Shown here one piece after another: positions 7,048-14,450 of a stretch of 32,313 nt of DNA. Each line of letters opens with the position of its first letter. Positions within the stretch are counted from its first letter, which is position 1. The notes under the pieces were generated by a model. The model made no database searches. It was not told the DNA's origin and saw only the letters and a program-made list of their open reading frames with translations. The DNA is from Lachnospiraceae bacterium (GTDB lineage: Bacteria; Bacillota; Clostridia; Lachnospirales; Lachnospiraceae). The stretch covers positions 1 to 32,313 of the forward strand of contig JAGCVT010000042.1 in assembly GCA_017962225.1 (NCBI GenBank), written 5' to 3'. Made by a program: the position numbers and the translations under genes.

Positions 7048-9501
7048 TTAGTGAAAATTTACCTTTCCCTTGTTAAAAGAAACTTTGACCGTATCGCCCT
7101 CTTCAATGTTTCCGGAGAGGATTTCGCTGGCTAAAGGATCCTCGATATCAACCATCACTCCACGTCTTAAAGGTCTTGCACCCATTAAAGGATTTGAGAA
7201 CTTGTCTACAATGTGGTTTTTTAAAGCAGGCGTAAATTTAAGATCGATATTCATCTGCTCTTTTGCACGCTTTGCAAGGTTTGAAAGAAGGAGTGACGTA
7301 ATGTCCTCGAGTTCTTTTCTGTCAAGCTTGTGGAATACGATAAAATCATCGATTCTGTTGATAAACTCGGGCTTAAAGAGCTGTTTAACCTCTTCCATTA
7401 CACTGGCTTTCATCTTTTCGTAATTCTGCTCTTTGCTTTCCTTGCTGCCAAAGCCCAAATTCTTGGGTTCGGTGATTCTCTTGGCGCCGACATTTGAAGT
7501 CATGATGATAATTGTATTCTTAAAGTTTATCTTTCTGCCTTGCGAATCGGTCACCTGACCGTCGTCAAGAATCTGTAAAAGCACGTTAAAAACATCCGGA
7601 TGAGCCTTTTCGATTTCATCAAAAAGAACTACCGAATAAGGATTTTTTCTTACTCTCTCCGAAAGCTGTCCGCCGTCGTCAAACCCCACATATCCGGGAG
7701 GCGAGCCGAGTATCTTGGATACCGAATGCGCTTCCATGTATTCGGACATATCGACTCTTATAAGCGAATCTTCCGAGCCGAATACCGCTTCGGCTAAAGC
7801 CTTTGAAAGTTCTGTTTTGCCTACACCCGTAGGGCCTAAGAACACAAAGCTTCCGATAGGGCGCTTGGGGTCTGATAAACCGATACGGCCTCTTCTTATC
7901 GCTTTGCTTACGGCTTCAACAGCCTCGTCCTGGCCTATGATTCTTTTATGAAGACTCTTTTCGAGTCCGATAAGTCTGTCTGACTCTTTTTTCGAAAGCT
8001 CGGAAACAGGCACTTTGCTCCATCTGGAGATAACCTTTTCAACCTGCTCGACGGTAACTGCTTTTTCGCTCTTCTTTTTCTTTCTCTTTTCGGCGGCTTC
8101 GGATTTTCTTAAAGTCTCAAATAAGACATCCTGTTCTTTCTTTGCCTCTCCCGCCTTTTCGAATTCACCGTTTTCGATGGACTCTTTCATTACGCGGTCG
8201 CATTCAAAGATTTTTTCTCGTAAAAGACGTATTTTATCCGAAGGCTTGTAGCCTGTAAGAGACACAAGCGCAGCTGCCTCATCCATTACATCGATGGCCT
8301 TGTCGGGAAGGTTTCTGTCGGTAATGTATCTGTCGGAAAGATTTACGCAGGCTTCAATCGCCTCTTCATCATATATGACATTATGATGCTCTTCGTATTT
8401 ATGCTTGATGCCCATAAGAATCTTAAGAGTATCTTCCTTTGTGGGCTGTGAAACCGCTATGGGCTGGAATCTTCTCTCAAGCGCAGCATCCTTTTCAAAA
8501 TATTTTCTGAATTCTTCTTCCGTGGTTGCACCGATTAACTGGATTTCTCCGCGCGATAATGCGGGCTTTAAAATGTTTGAAGCATCAAGTGTGCCCTTTG
8601 CTCCGCCTGCACCGATAAGCGTGTGAATTTCGTCCATAAAGAGCACAATATTGCCGTCTTCCGATACTTCTTCGATAACGGCTTTTAATCTCTTCTCAAA
8701 TTCGCCACGATACTGTGTACCTGCAACCAGTGATGACATATCGAGTGAAAGGATTCTTTTATCTTTTATGATGTCGGGAACGCTTCCGTCTGCCATTCTC
8801 TGTGCAAGGCCTTCCACAATTGCGGTTTTACCGACACCGGGCTGGCCTACGAGGCAGGGATTGTTTTTGCTTCTTCTGGCAAGCACTTGAATAATACGCA
8901 TAATCTCGTCATCTCTTCCGATAACCGGATCAAGCTCGCCGTTTGCAGCCATTTCGGTAATGTCCTTGGTATAATCTTCGAGGCTGAATCTCTGAGGGCC
9001 TTCACCCATGGGATTTTCTTCGGCTCTTACATATTCGTCGGGAATATAGCCTTCATCGTCAAATCCGAAGTTTGCGGCTATCTCTTCCGCAATCTTTGTG
9101 ATGGGGGTGCCCGTATCTTTTAAGAGATATAAAAGAAGATTATATGCAAGGCACTTTTCCTCGGTCACAATCGAATAAAGAATATGCTCCGTGCCTATAA
9201 GGTCGGAACCTGTGTCTCTTGCAACTTTTTCTGCTATATCGAGTATCTTTTTAACCTGAGGCGTAAGGTCTAATTTGCCCTTTACCACCACTTTTCTTAA
9301 AGATTCGCTTCTCGATTCAAAGCATTTCTTAATCGCTGCACATGTAATACCATGGCTTTCAAGAATGCTTCCTGCGAGTGATTCGCTGCATTTTGCAAGA
9401 CCGTATAAAAGATGCTGGGTGTCAAGCGCACTTGCACCGAGCGTCTTTCCTATCTGATTGGCAATTTTCAGTACCTGTTTGCTCTGCTCGTTTAATTCCA
9501 T
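7048..9501 (-). CDS. clpC: ATP-dependent protease ATPase subunit ClpC
   Basis: 817-aa Hsp100 unfoldase that feeds substrates to ClpP. Order of domains: Clp_N double repeat (about 1-145), AAA-1 with Walker A GQPGVGKTA near residue 220, a UVR-like coiled linker (about 420-465), AAA-2 with Walker A GPTGVGKTE near residue 557, and the C-terminal D2 small domain. The ClpP-docking loop region and both Walker B segments (LFMDEIHTL, VLFDEIEKAH) are intact. The UVR linker and length favour ClpC over ClpA/B/E. It stands alone: the ctsR-mcsA-mcsB genes usually found before clpC in Firmicutes are absent, and no GGTCAAA-type CtsR heptad repeat is visible in the 56-bp upstream gap. Confidence 0.96.
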   Translation of the reverse strand: MELNEQSKQVLKIANQIGKTLGASALDTQHLLYGLAKCSESLAGSILESHGITCAAIKKCFESRSESLRKVVVKGKLDLTPQVKKILDIAEKVARDTGSDLIGTEHILYSIVTEEKCLAYNLLLYLLKDTGTPITKIAEEIAANFGFDDEGYIPDEYVRAEENPMGEGPQRFSLEDYTKDITEMAANGELDPVIGRDDEIMRIIQVLARRSKNNPCLVGQPGVGKTAIVEGLAQRMADGSVPDIIKDKRILSLDMSSLVAGTQYRGEFEKRLKAVIEEVSEDGNIVLFMDEIHTLIGAGGAKGTLDASNILKPALSRGEIQLIGATTEEEFRKYFEKDAALERRFQPIAVSQPTKEDTLKILMGIKHKYEEHHNVIYDEEAIEACVNLSDRYITDRNLPDKAIDVMDEAAALVSLTGYKPSDKIRLLREKIFECDRVMKESIENGEFEKAGEAKKEQDVLFETLRKSEAAEKRKKKKSEKAVTVEQVEKVISRWSKVPVSELSKKESDRLIGLEKSLHKRIIGQDEAVEAVSKAIRRGRIGLSDPKRPIGSFVFLGPTGVGKTELSKALAEAVFGSEDSLIRVDMSEYMEAHSVSKILGSPPGYVGFDDGGQLSERVRKNPYSVVLFDEIEKAHPDVFNVLLQILDDGQVTDSQGRKINFKNTIIIMTSNVGAKRITEPKNLGFGSKESKEQNYEKMKASVMEEVKQLFKPEFINRIDDFIVFHKLDRKELEDITSLLLSNLAKRAKEQMNIDLKFTPALKNHIVDKFSNPLMGARPLRRGVMVDIEDPLASEILSGNIEEGDTVKVSFNKGKVNFH

Positions 9502-9520
9502 AAATAATTCCCTTATAAAG

Positions 9521-9548
9521 AAGCCTCTGTTATTTCTAACAGAGGCTT
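9521..9548 (-). terminator. Perfect 12-bp hairpin between the SH3 gene and clpC
   Basis: Arms AAGCCTCTGTTA (9521-9532) and TAACAGAGGCTT (9537-9548) pair perfectly around a 4-nt loop. On the minus strand the stem is followed by CTTTAT, a weak U-tract. It probably ends or attenuates transcription of the SH3 gene just before clpC. Confidence 0.75.
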
Positions 9549-9557
9549 TAACATTTT

Positions 9558-10916
9558 TTAGATATCAATGAAGTCTATGTCGTCGTCATCATCTACGTCG
9601 TCATAATACTCATCATCCTCGTCTTCATCGCTGACTTCGGTAGTAAAGTAATTTAAGAACTTGTCTTTCGCTCTTGCAGCTTTACTCTGCTTGGGTTCTT
9701 TCTCCGCTCTGGCTGATGCTCTGTCTTCTCTTGAAGAACGTCCTCTGGAATTCTCAATAGAAGAAACGGGGATTTCATCTTCATCTTCTTCGTCATCATA
9801 GTCATCGTAATCATAGTCGTCGTCGTTTTCAACGCCTCTTGAAAGCTTTAATGCCATGAAGAATACTGTTGCAAGAAGAAGGATGATTACTATGATAAGA
9901 ACCACAAGGATAATCTTCATATCGATGCCGAAGATCTTCGTGCTGTCGCCCTTATCCTTCTTGGATGCTTTATCAAAAAGTCCCTCGTAAGAAATATATG
10001 TGCTGTTCTTCTCATCAAGAACATACCATCCGGTAATTTCTTTTTCGTTCATACCGTAAATGATATAGAAATCACCTTTATGCCATACCTTTTCGCCTGT
10101 CTCAAGCTGTACTTCGTCGAATCCGTCGGGAAGATTTGCGGGAGATTCGTAAGGCTGAAGAGGTGTGATTGCTTTCTTAACTTCAGCAGGCTCTTCCGTT
10201 GCTGCAGGAGTATCTGTGTTTTCTGCAGGAGCTTCTGTAGCGGGATCCGTTGTAGCAGGATCTTCTGTGGTAGTGTCGGGAGTCTGTGTAGTGGTTGAAT
10301 CAATATTTGTTTCTGCAGGTGTATTGGTGGGCTTTGTAAATGTAAGAAGGTCGCTTCTGATGAAACCTGTCTTGGTTGCGCCGTCTGCAGTAAACTGAAC
10401 TTTGTACCACTTGTATCCGTCACTTGCTTTTGTTTCGCCTGTAACTGTTACTTCGGTATTCTTCTGAGCCTTTGCGATAAGGTCCGAAGTTGCTGAAGCC
10501 TGTGAACGAATATTTACTGTTTCGCCTGCGATATATGCTGACTTGGGATCGATATTCGTAACATTGGCTGTTGTTGTCGTTGTAGTAGTTGTAGTTGTTG
10601 TGGTTGTGGTATCTCCGGACTTTGTAATCAAATCGGATCTTACATAACCTGTGGTACCTGTGGCAGTGGTAATTTTATACCATGTCTCTGTACCGTTTTT
10701 CTTTTCTTCGATAATGGTAACCTTATCTCCGGAATTAACCTTTCCGAGAGACGTACTGGTTGTATTTGCGTCCGAACGGATGTTAACATTGTTGTCATTT
10801 ACCGTACCGGGTGTGTCTGCCTTTGCTGTAATGGGTAAAAGGAAAAGACAAGCTAAAAGAACTGCAACTGCCGAAATTCCTTTCTGCCAAATATTGTTTC
10901 TATTAATTAATTTCAT
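9558..10916 (-). CDS. Exported bacterial SH3-domain protein, membrane-anchored, acidic tail
   Basis: 452-aa protein with a Sec signal peptide (1-33, cleavage after AKA). Two bacterial SH3 domains (about 36-100 and 128-195, each with VNIRS and a GYVRSDL- or GFIRSDL-type end) are joined by a run of 14 threonines. A Pro/Thr/Ala/Glu-rich stretch (about 200-250) and a WHKGDFYIIYG/GWYVLDE segment follow. One transmembrane helix lies near residues 333-358, and the cytoplasmic C-terminus is extremely rich in Asp, Glu and Tyr. SH3b domains generally bind cell-wall peptides, so a wall-sensing or wall-anchoring role is inferred. Threonine codons are mixed, so the run is not a simple slippage tract. It has its own promoter and GAGGTGA ribosome binding site. 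Confidence 0.85.
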   Translation of the reverse strand: MKLINRNNIWQKGISAVAVLLACLFLLPITAKADTPGTVNDNNVNIRSDANTTSTSLGKVNSGDKVTIIEEKKNGTETWYKITTATGTTGYVRSDLITKSGDTTTTTTTTTTTTTTANVTNIDPKSAYIAGETVNIRSQASATSDLIAKAQKNTEVTVTGETKASDGYKWYKVQFTADGATKTGFIRSDLLTFTKPTNTPAETNIDSTTTQTPDTTTEDPATTDPATEAPAENTDTPAATEEPAEVKKAITPLQPYESPANLPDGFDEVQLETGEKVWHKGDFYIIYGMNEKEITGWYVLDEKNSTYISYEGLFDKASKKDKGDSTKIFGIDMKIILVVLIIVIILLLATVFFMALKLSRGVENDDDYDYDDYDDEEDEDEIPVSSIENSRGRSSREDRASARAEKEPKQSKAARAKDKFLNYFTTEVSDEDEDDEYYDDVDDDDDIDFIDI

Positions 10917-10935
10917 CTGTTAGTCACCTCGTAAA

Positions 10936-10949
10936 ATGTATTTATACAT
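10936..10949. promoter_or_regulatory. Palindrome ATGTATTTATACAT at the SH3 gene start site
   Basis: A perfect 14-bp palindrome lies immediately downstream of the -10 box, overlapping the predicted transcription start. TGTATA also occurs at the -10 itself. The position is that of a repressor operator, but no matching regulator is known to me. Confidence 0.35.
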
Positions 10950-10956
10950 CTAATAA

Positions 10957-10985
10957 AATATACATTTTTTTACATAAAAAGTCAA
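10957..10985 (-). promoter_or_regulatory. Sigma-A promoter of the SH3-domain gene
   Basis: TTGACT (10980-10985) and TATATT (10957-10962) are separated by 17 bp on the minus strand, starting only 8 bp beyond the purD stop codon. Confidence 0.8.
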
Positions 10986-10993
10986 ATCTGCCT

Positions 10994-12265
10994 CTATGCT
11001 TCGTCAATTGCCTTGCCTATGTCATGACGCATGTATTTGTTGTCAAAATCAACCCATTCTGTCGCTTCGTAGGCTTTCTTTCTGGCCTCTTTCAAATCGT
11101 TTCCGAGTGCCGTGATACCAAGAACTCTTCCTCCGTTGGTAACCACCTTGCCGTCTGCGAATTTGCTTCCTGCGTGGAAACAGAAATAATCGTCTTTTCC
11201 GTCGAAATTCTCAAGACCTCTTATTTCTTTTCCTTTTTCGTAAGAAACAGGATATCCGTCGCTTGCAAGTACCACGCATACCGCAGCATTGTCCTCGAAT
11301 TCAAGATCAATCTTGTCAAGTCTTCCTTCGATGCAGGCTTCGAATACATCCACGATATCATTCTTCATTCTCGGAAGAACAACCTGTGTTTCGGGATCAC
11401 CGAATCTTGCATTGTATTCAAGAACTCTGGGTCCTTCAGAGGTTAACATAAGTCCGAAGAAGATAACTCCCTTAAAATCTCTGCCCTCTGATCTCATTGC
11501 ATCCACAGTTGCCTGATAAATGTATTTCTTACAGAACTCATCCACTCTCTCTGTATAGAAAGGCGAAGGAGAAAATGTTCCCATACCGCCTGTATTCAAG
11601 CCTTCGTCATTGTCTTTGGCTCTTTTATGATCCTGAGCAGATGTCATGATCTTGATTGTCTTACCGTCTGTGAATGATAATACACTGACTTCCCTGCCTG
11701 TAAGGAATTCTTCGATTACCATCTTGTTGCCTGCGCTGCCGAATTTCTTGTCATCCATGATTTCGTGGATACCTGCAACGGCTTCATCGTAATCCTTGCA
11801 GATAAGAACGCCTTTGCCGAGGGCAAGACCGTCTGCCTTAAGCACGATGGGGAATTTGCACTGATCAAGGAATTTAATTGCAGGTTCGGATTCCTCAAAT
11901 ACTTCGTACTTTGCTGTAGGAATATTGTATTTTTTCATTAAGTCCTTTGAAAAAGCCTTGCTTCCTTCGAGGATTGCAGCTTTTTTGTTAGGTCCGAATA
12001 CCTTTAATCCTGCTGTTTCAAGCACATCCACAATGCCTGCTACCAAAGGATCGTCAGGTCCGACAACAACCATGTCAACCTGCTTTTCCAGGGCATACAT
12101 TGCAACTTTGTCAAATTCCATTACTCCGATGGGAGCACATTCCGCAAGTTTTGCTATTCCGGCATTTCCGGGTGTGCAGTAAATTTTATCCACTCTTTCA
12201 CTCTTAGATATTGCTTTTACGATGGCATGTTCTCTTCCGCCGCCGCCGACTACAAGTATTTTCAT
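10994..12265 (-). CDS. purD: Phosphoribosylamine-glycine ligase (GAR synthetase)
   Basis: Cytoplasmic ATP-grasp enzyme that joins glycine to 5-phosphoribosylamine in step 2 of de novo purine synthesis. The true start is taken as the ATG at 12265, giving 423 aa beginning MKILVVGGGGREHAIV, the conserved PurD N-terminus, and an ATGA overlap with the purN stop. An in-frame upstream ATG would add 16 residues that match nothing in the family. Other family landmarks are TPGNAG, VVVGPDDPL, FGPNKKAAILEGSK, the ATP-grasp region, and NTGGMGTFSP, all intact. Last gene of the purEMND unit, with no clear terminator before the SH3 promoter. Confidence 0.97.
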   Translation of the reverse strand: MKILVVGGGGREHAIVKAISKSERVDKIYCTPGNAGIAKLAECAPIGVMEFDKVAMYALEKQVDMVVVGPDDPLVAGIVDVLETAGLKVFGPNKKAAILEGSKAFSKDLMKKYNIPTAKYEVFEESEPAIKFLDQCKFPIVLKADGLALGKGVLICKDYDEAVAGIHEIMDDKKFGSAGNKMVIEEFLTGREVSVLSFTDGKTIKIMTSAQDHKRAKDNDEGLNTGGMGTFSPSPFYTERVDEFCKKYIYQATVDAMRSEGRDFKGVIFFGLMLTSEGPRVLEYNARFGDPETQVVLPRMKNDIVDVFEACIEGRLDKIDLEFEDNAAVCVVLASDGYPVSYEKGKEIRGLENFDGKDDYFCFHAGSKFADGKVVTNGGRVLGITALGNDLKEARKKAYEATEWVDFDNKYMRHDIGKAIDEA

Positions 12266-12855
12266 TTCGTCTCCTTTGCAATCAAACCAATACTCTCGGG
12301 TAATATAATCCATTCAGCCTGTTCCATAACTCTTCTCTGAAGAATCTCAGGCGTATCGCCTTCTAAAACTTCGACTGCTTTCTGCATGATAATAGGACCT
12401 GTATCGGTACCTTCATCCACATAGTGAACCGTAGCTCCTGTAATCTTTACGCCTCTTTGAAGAGCCGCTTCGTGTACCTTAAGTCCGTAGTATCCCGTTC
12501 CGCAAAATGAAGGGATAAGCGAGGGATGAATATTGATAATTCTTCCTCTGTAGGCTTCGATAACAATCTTCGGAATAACTACGAGGAAACCTGCAAGCAC
12601 CACAAGATCTGGATTAAAATCATTCAGTGCATCGAGGAACGCTTTATTAAATTCCTCTCTGTCCGCAAATGACTTCGGAGATACGCAGATTCCTTTTACA
12701 CCCGCGTTCTTAGCTCTCTCAAGAGCATATGCGTTAGGGTTATTCGAAATAACTCCGACAATCTCGGTATCCTGTAATTTACCGCTTTCAATCGAATCGA
12801 TAATTGCCTGAAGGTTTGTACCGCCGCCTGATACACAGACAACAATTTTTAACAT
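12262..12855 (-). CDS. purN: Phosphoribosylglycinamide formyltransferase
   Basis: 197-aa cytoplasmic enzyme transferring the formyl group of 10-formyl-tetrahydrofolate to GAR (step 3 of purine synthesis). Motifs include the phosphate-binding SGGGTNLQAI near residue 9, the catalytic N-I-H triad in IINIHPSLIPSF (about 104-115), and the folate-site TGATVHYVDEGTDTG (about 137-151) with the essential Asp. It overlaps purM by 7 nt and purD by 4 nt, indicating coupled translation. One-carbon supply connects it to glyA elsewhere in the window. Confidence 0.97.
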   Translation of the reverse strand: MLKIVVCVSGGGTNLQAIIDSIESGKLQDTEIVGVISNNPNAYALERAKNAGVKGICVSPKSFADREEFNKAFLDALNDFNPDLVVLAGFLVVIPKIVIEAYRGRIINIHPSLIPSFCGTGYYGLKVHEAALQRGVKITGATVHYVDEGTDTGPIIMQKAVEVLEGDTPEILQRRVMEQAEWIILPESIGLIAKETK

Positions 12856-13874
12856 AATTCAACTCCCTTTGTGCCGTTTTTGCACTTACCTACGATGTAA
12901 GCTTCTTCGCCTGCAGCCTTGATTGCAGCAATTGCTTTGTCAACGTCTGCGGGATCAACTGCAACTACCATTCCGAGACCCATGTTAAAGGTGTTGTACA
13001 TCATCTCTTCTGCGATGTTGCCTTCTTTCTGGATGAGTCCGAAGATAGCAGGTACGGGATAAGAATCCTTCTTAACCTCAGCAACGATTCCTTCGGGAAG
13101 CATTCTGGGGATGTTCTCATAAAATCCGCCGCCTGTAATGTGGCTGCAGCCCTTTAATACAACGCCTGCGTCTTTTACGCTCTTTAAAGCCTTAACATAA
13201 ATCTTTGTGGGAGCGATAAGCGCTTCGCCGAGTGTGGTTCCAAGTTCGTCTCTGTAGCGGTTTAAATTGTCTTCCGTCATTCTGAAAACTTTTCTGACCA
13301 AAGAGAAACCGTTTGAATGAACACCGCTTGATGCGATACCGATGAGAACGTCTCCGTCTTTTATGTTCTGACCTGTGATAAGGTCTTTTCTGTCAACAAC
13401 GCCTACCGCAAATCCTGCAAGATCGTATTCGTCTTCGGGCATAAGTCCGGGATGCTCTGCAGTTTCACCACCGATTAATGCACAGCCTGACTGCTTGCAG
13501 CCTTCTGCCACGCCTTTTACGATGGTTGCGATTTTCTCGGGGATATTTTTGCCGCATGCTATATAATCAAGGAAAAACAAAGGCTCGCCGCCCGCACATG
13601 CAACATCGTTTACACACATTGCAACAGCGTCAATACCGATTGTATCGTGCTTGTCGAGAAGAAATGCCAGTTTAACCTTTGTTCCGCATCCGTCTGTACC
13701 GGATAAAAGAACGGGGTCATCCATTTCTTTTAATTTGCTCATCGAAAAAGCGCCTGAGAATCCGCCGATTCCTCCAAGTACTTCTTCTCTGAATGTTTCT
13801 TTTACAAAACCTTTCATCAGTTCGACAGATTTGTAACCTGCCTCGATGTCAACTCCGGACGATTTGTAATCCAT
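12849..13874 (-). CDS. purM: Phosphoribosylformylglycinamidine cyclo-ligase (AIR synthetase)
   Basis: 341-aa cytoplasmic ATP-dependent enzyme that closes the imidazole ring of AIR (step 5 of purine synthesis). It starts MDYKSSGVDIEAG, the usual PurM opening, and shows GGFSGAF, DGCGTKVKLAF, IGIDAVAMCVND, ALIGGETAEHPG and the C-terminal HITGGGFYENIPRMLP block, all of normal spacing. Length matches the family. It follows purE by 63 bp, with GGAG before the ATG. Confidence 0.97.
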   Translation of the reverse strand: MDYKSSGVDIEAGYKSVELMKGFVKETFREEVLGGIGGFSGAFSMSKLKEMDDPVLLSGTDGCGTKVKLAFLLDKHDTIGIDAVAMCVNDVACAGGEPLFFLDYIACGKNIPEKIATIVKGVAEGCKQSGCALIGGETAEHPGLMPEDEYDLAGFAVGVVDRKDLITGQNIKDGDVLIGIASSGVHSNGFSLVRKVFRMTEDNLNRYRDELGTTLGEALIAPTKIYVKALKSVKDAGVVLKGCSHITGGGFYENIPRMLPEGIVAEVKKDSYPVPAIFGLIQKEGNIAEEMMYNTFNMGLGMVVAVDPADVDKAIAAIKAAGEEAYIVGKCKNGTKGVELC

Positions 13875-13937
13875 TTTTTTCTCCTTAAAAAATAAATATT
13901 GTTATCCCTATACTTTATGGTATTTGCCTACCAGATT

Positions 13938-14438
13938 TTAATAATTTTTATATCCGACTTCCTGTAATCTTGCGTCTTTTTCCTGAACGCTTTTTTTAAG
14001 AGATTCGGAATAATCTTTTAATTTCTGTAAAAGCTCTGCATCTGATGTTGCAAGAATCTTAGCTGCCAAAATACCTGCGTTTGCACCGCCGTTAATTGCA
14101 ACCGTTGCTACAGGAATGCCTGAAGGCATCTGTACGATTGAATAAAGCGAATCTCTTCCGCCAAGGCTTGTGGTGTGCATCGGAATGCCGATTACGGGCA
14201 TGGGGAAAATAGCTGCGCACATACCGGGAAGGTGTGCTGCCATTCCTGCGCCTGCAATAATCACCTTAAAGCCTTTTGATTCAGCGCTTTTAGCATATTC
14301 AAAGAACACATCGGGTTCTCTGTGTGCGGAGATGATTGTCATCTCATAAGAAATTCCAAATTTGTCGAGCATTTCTGCCGCTTTGCTCATTACGGGCATA
14401 TCGGAATCCGAGCCCATTACTATTCCAACTTGTGCCAT
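13938..14438 (-). CDS. purE: N5-carboxyaminoimidazole ribonucleotide mutase (class I PurE)
   Basis: 166-aa cytoplasmic mutase converting N5-CAIR to CAIR. The class I signature is present: MGSDSDMPVM near residues 8-17, then ISAHREPD (about 38-45) containing the catalytic His, and GAGMAAHLPG near residue 72. No purK, needed to make N5-CAIR in class I systems, is in the window. The ATG follows AAAAGGAG and lies 12 nt after the stop of an unrelated lipoprotein gene, with no terminator between them, so the purine genes appear to be transcribed behind that lipoprotein. Confidence 0.96.
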   Translation of the reverse strand: MAQVGIVMGSDSDMPVMSKAAEMLDKFGISYEMTIISAHREPDVFFEYAKSAESKGFKVIIAGAGMAAHLPGMCAAIFPMPVIGIPMHTTSLGGRDSLYSIVQMPSGIPVATVAINGGANAGILAAKILATSDAELLQKLKDYSESLKKSVQEKDARLQEVGYKNY

Positions 14439-14450
14439 TTTTACTCCTTT

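Noticed and set aside
10568..10610. Phase-variable simple repeat encoding 14 threonines
   Set aside because: The codons are a mix of ACA, ACC, ACT and ACG, so there is no regular unit long enough for efficient slippage.
12266..12313. N-terminal extension of PurD
   Set aside because: The 16 extra residues match nothing in PurD. The ATG at 12265 gives the conserved start and an ATGA overlap with purN.
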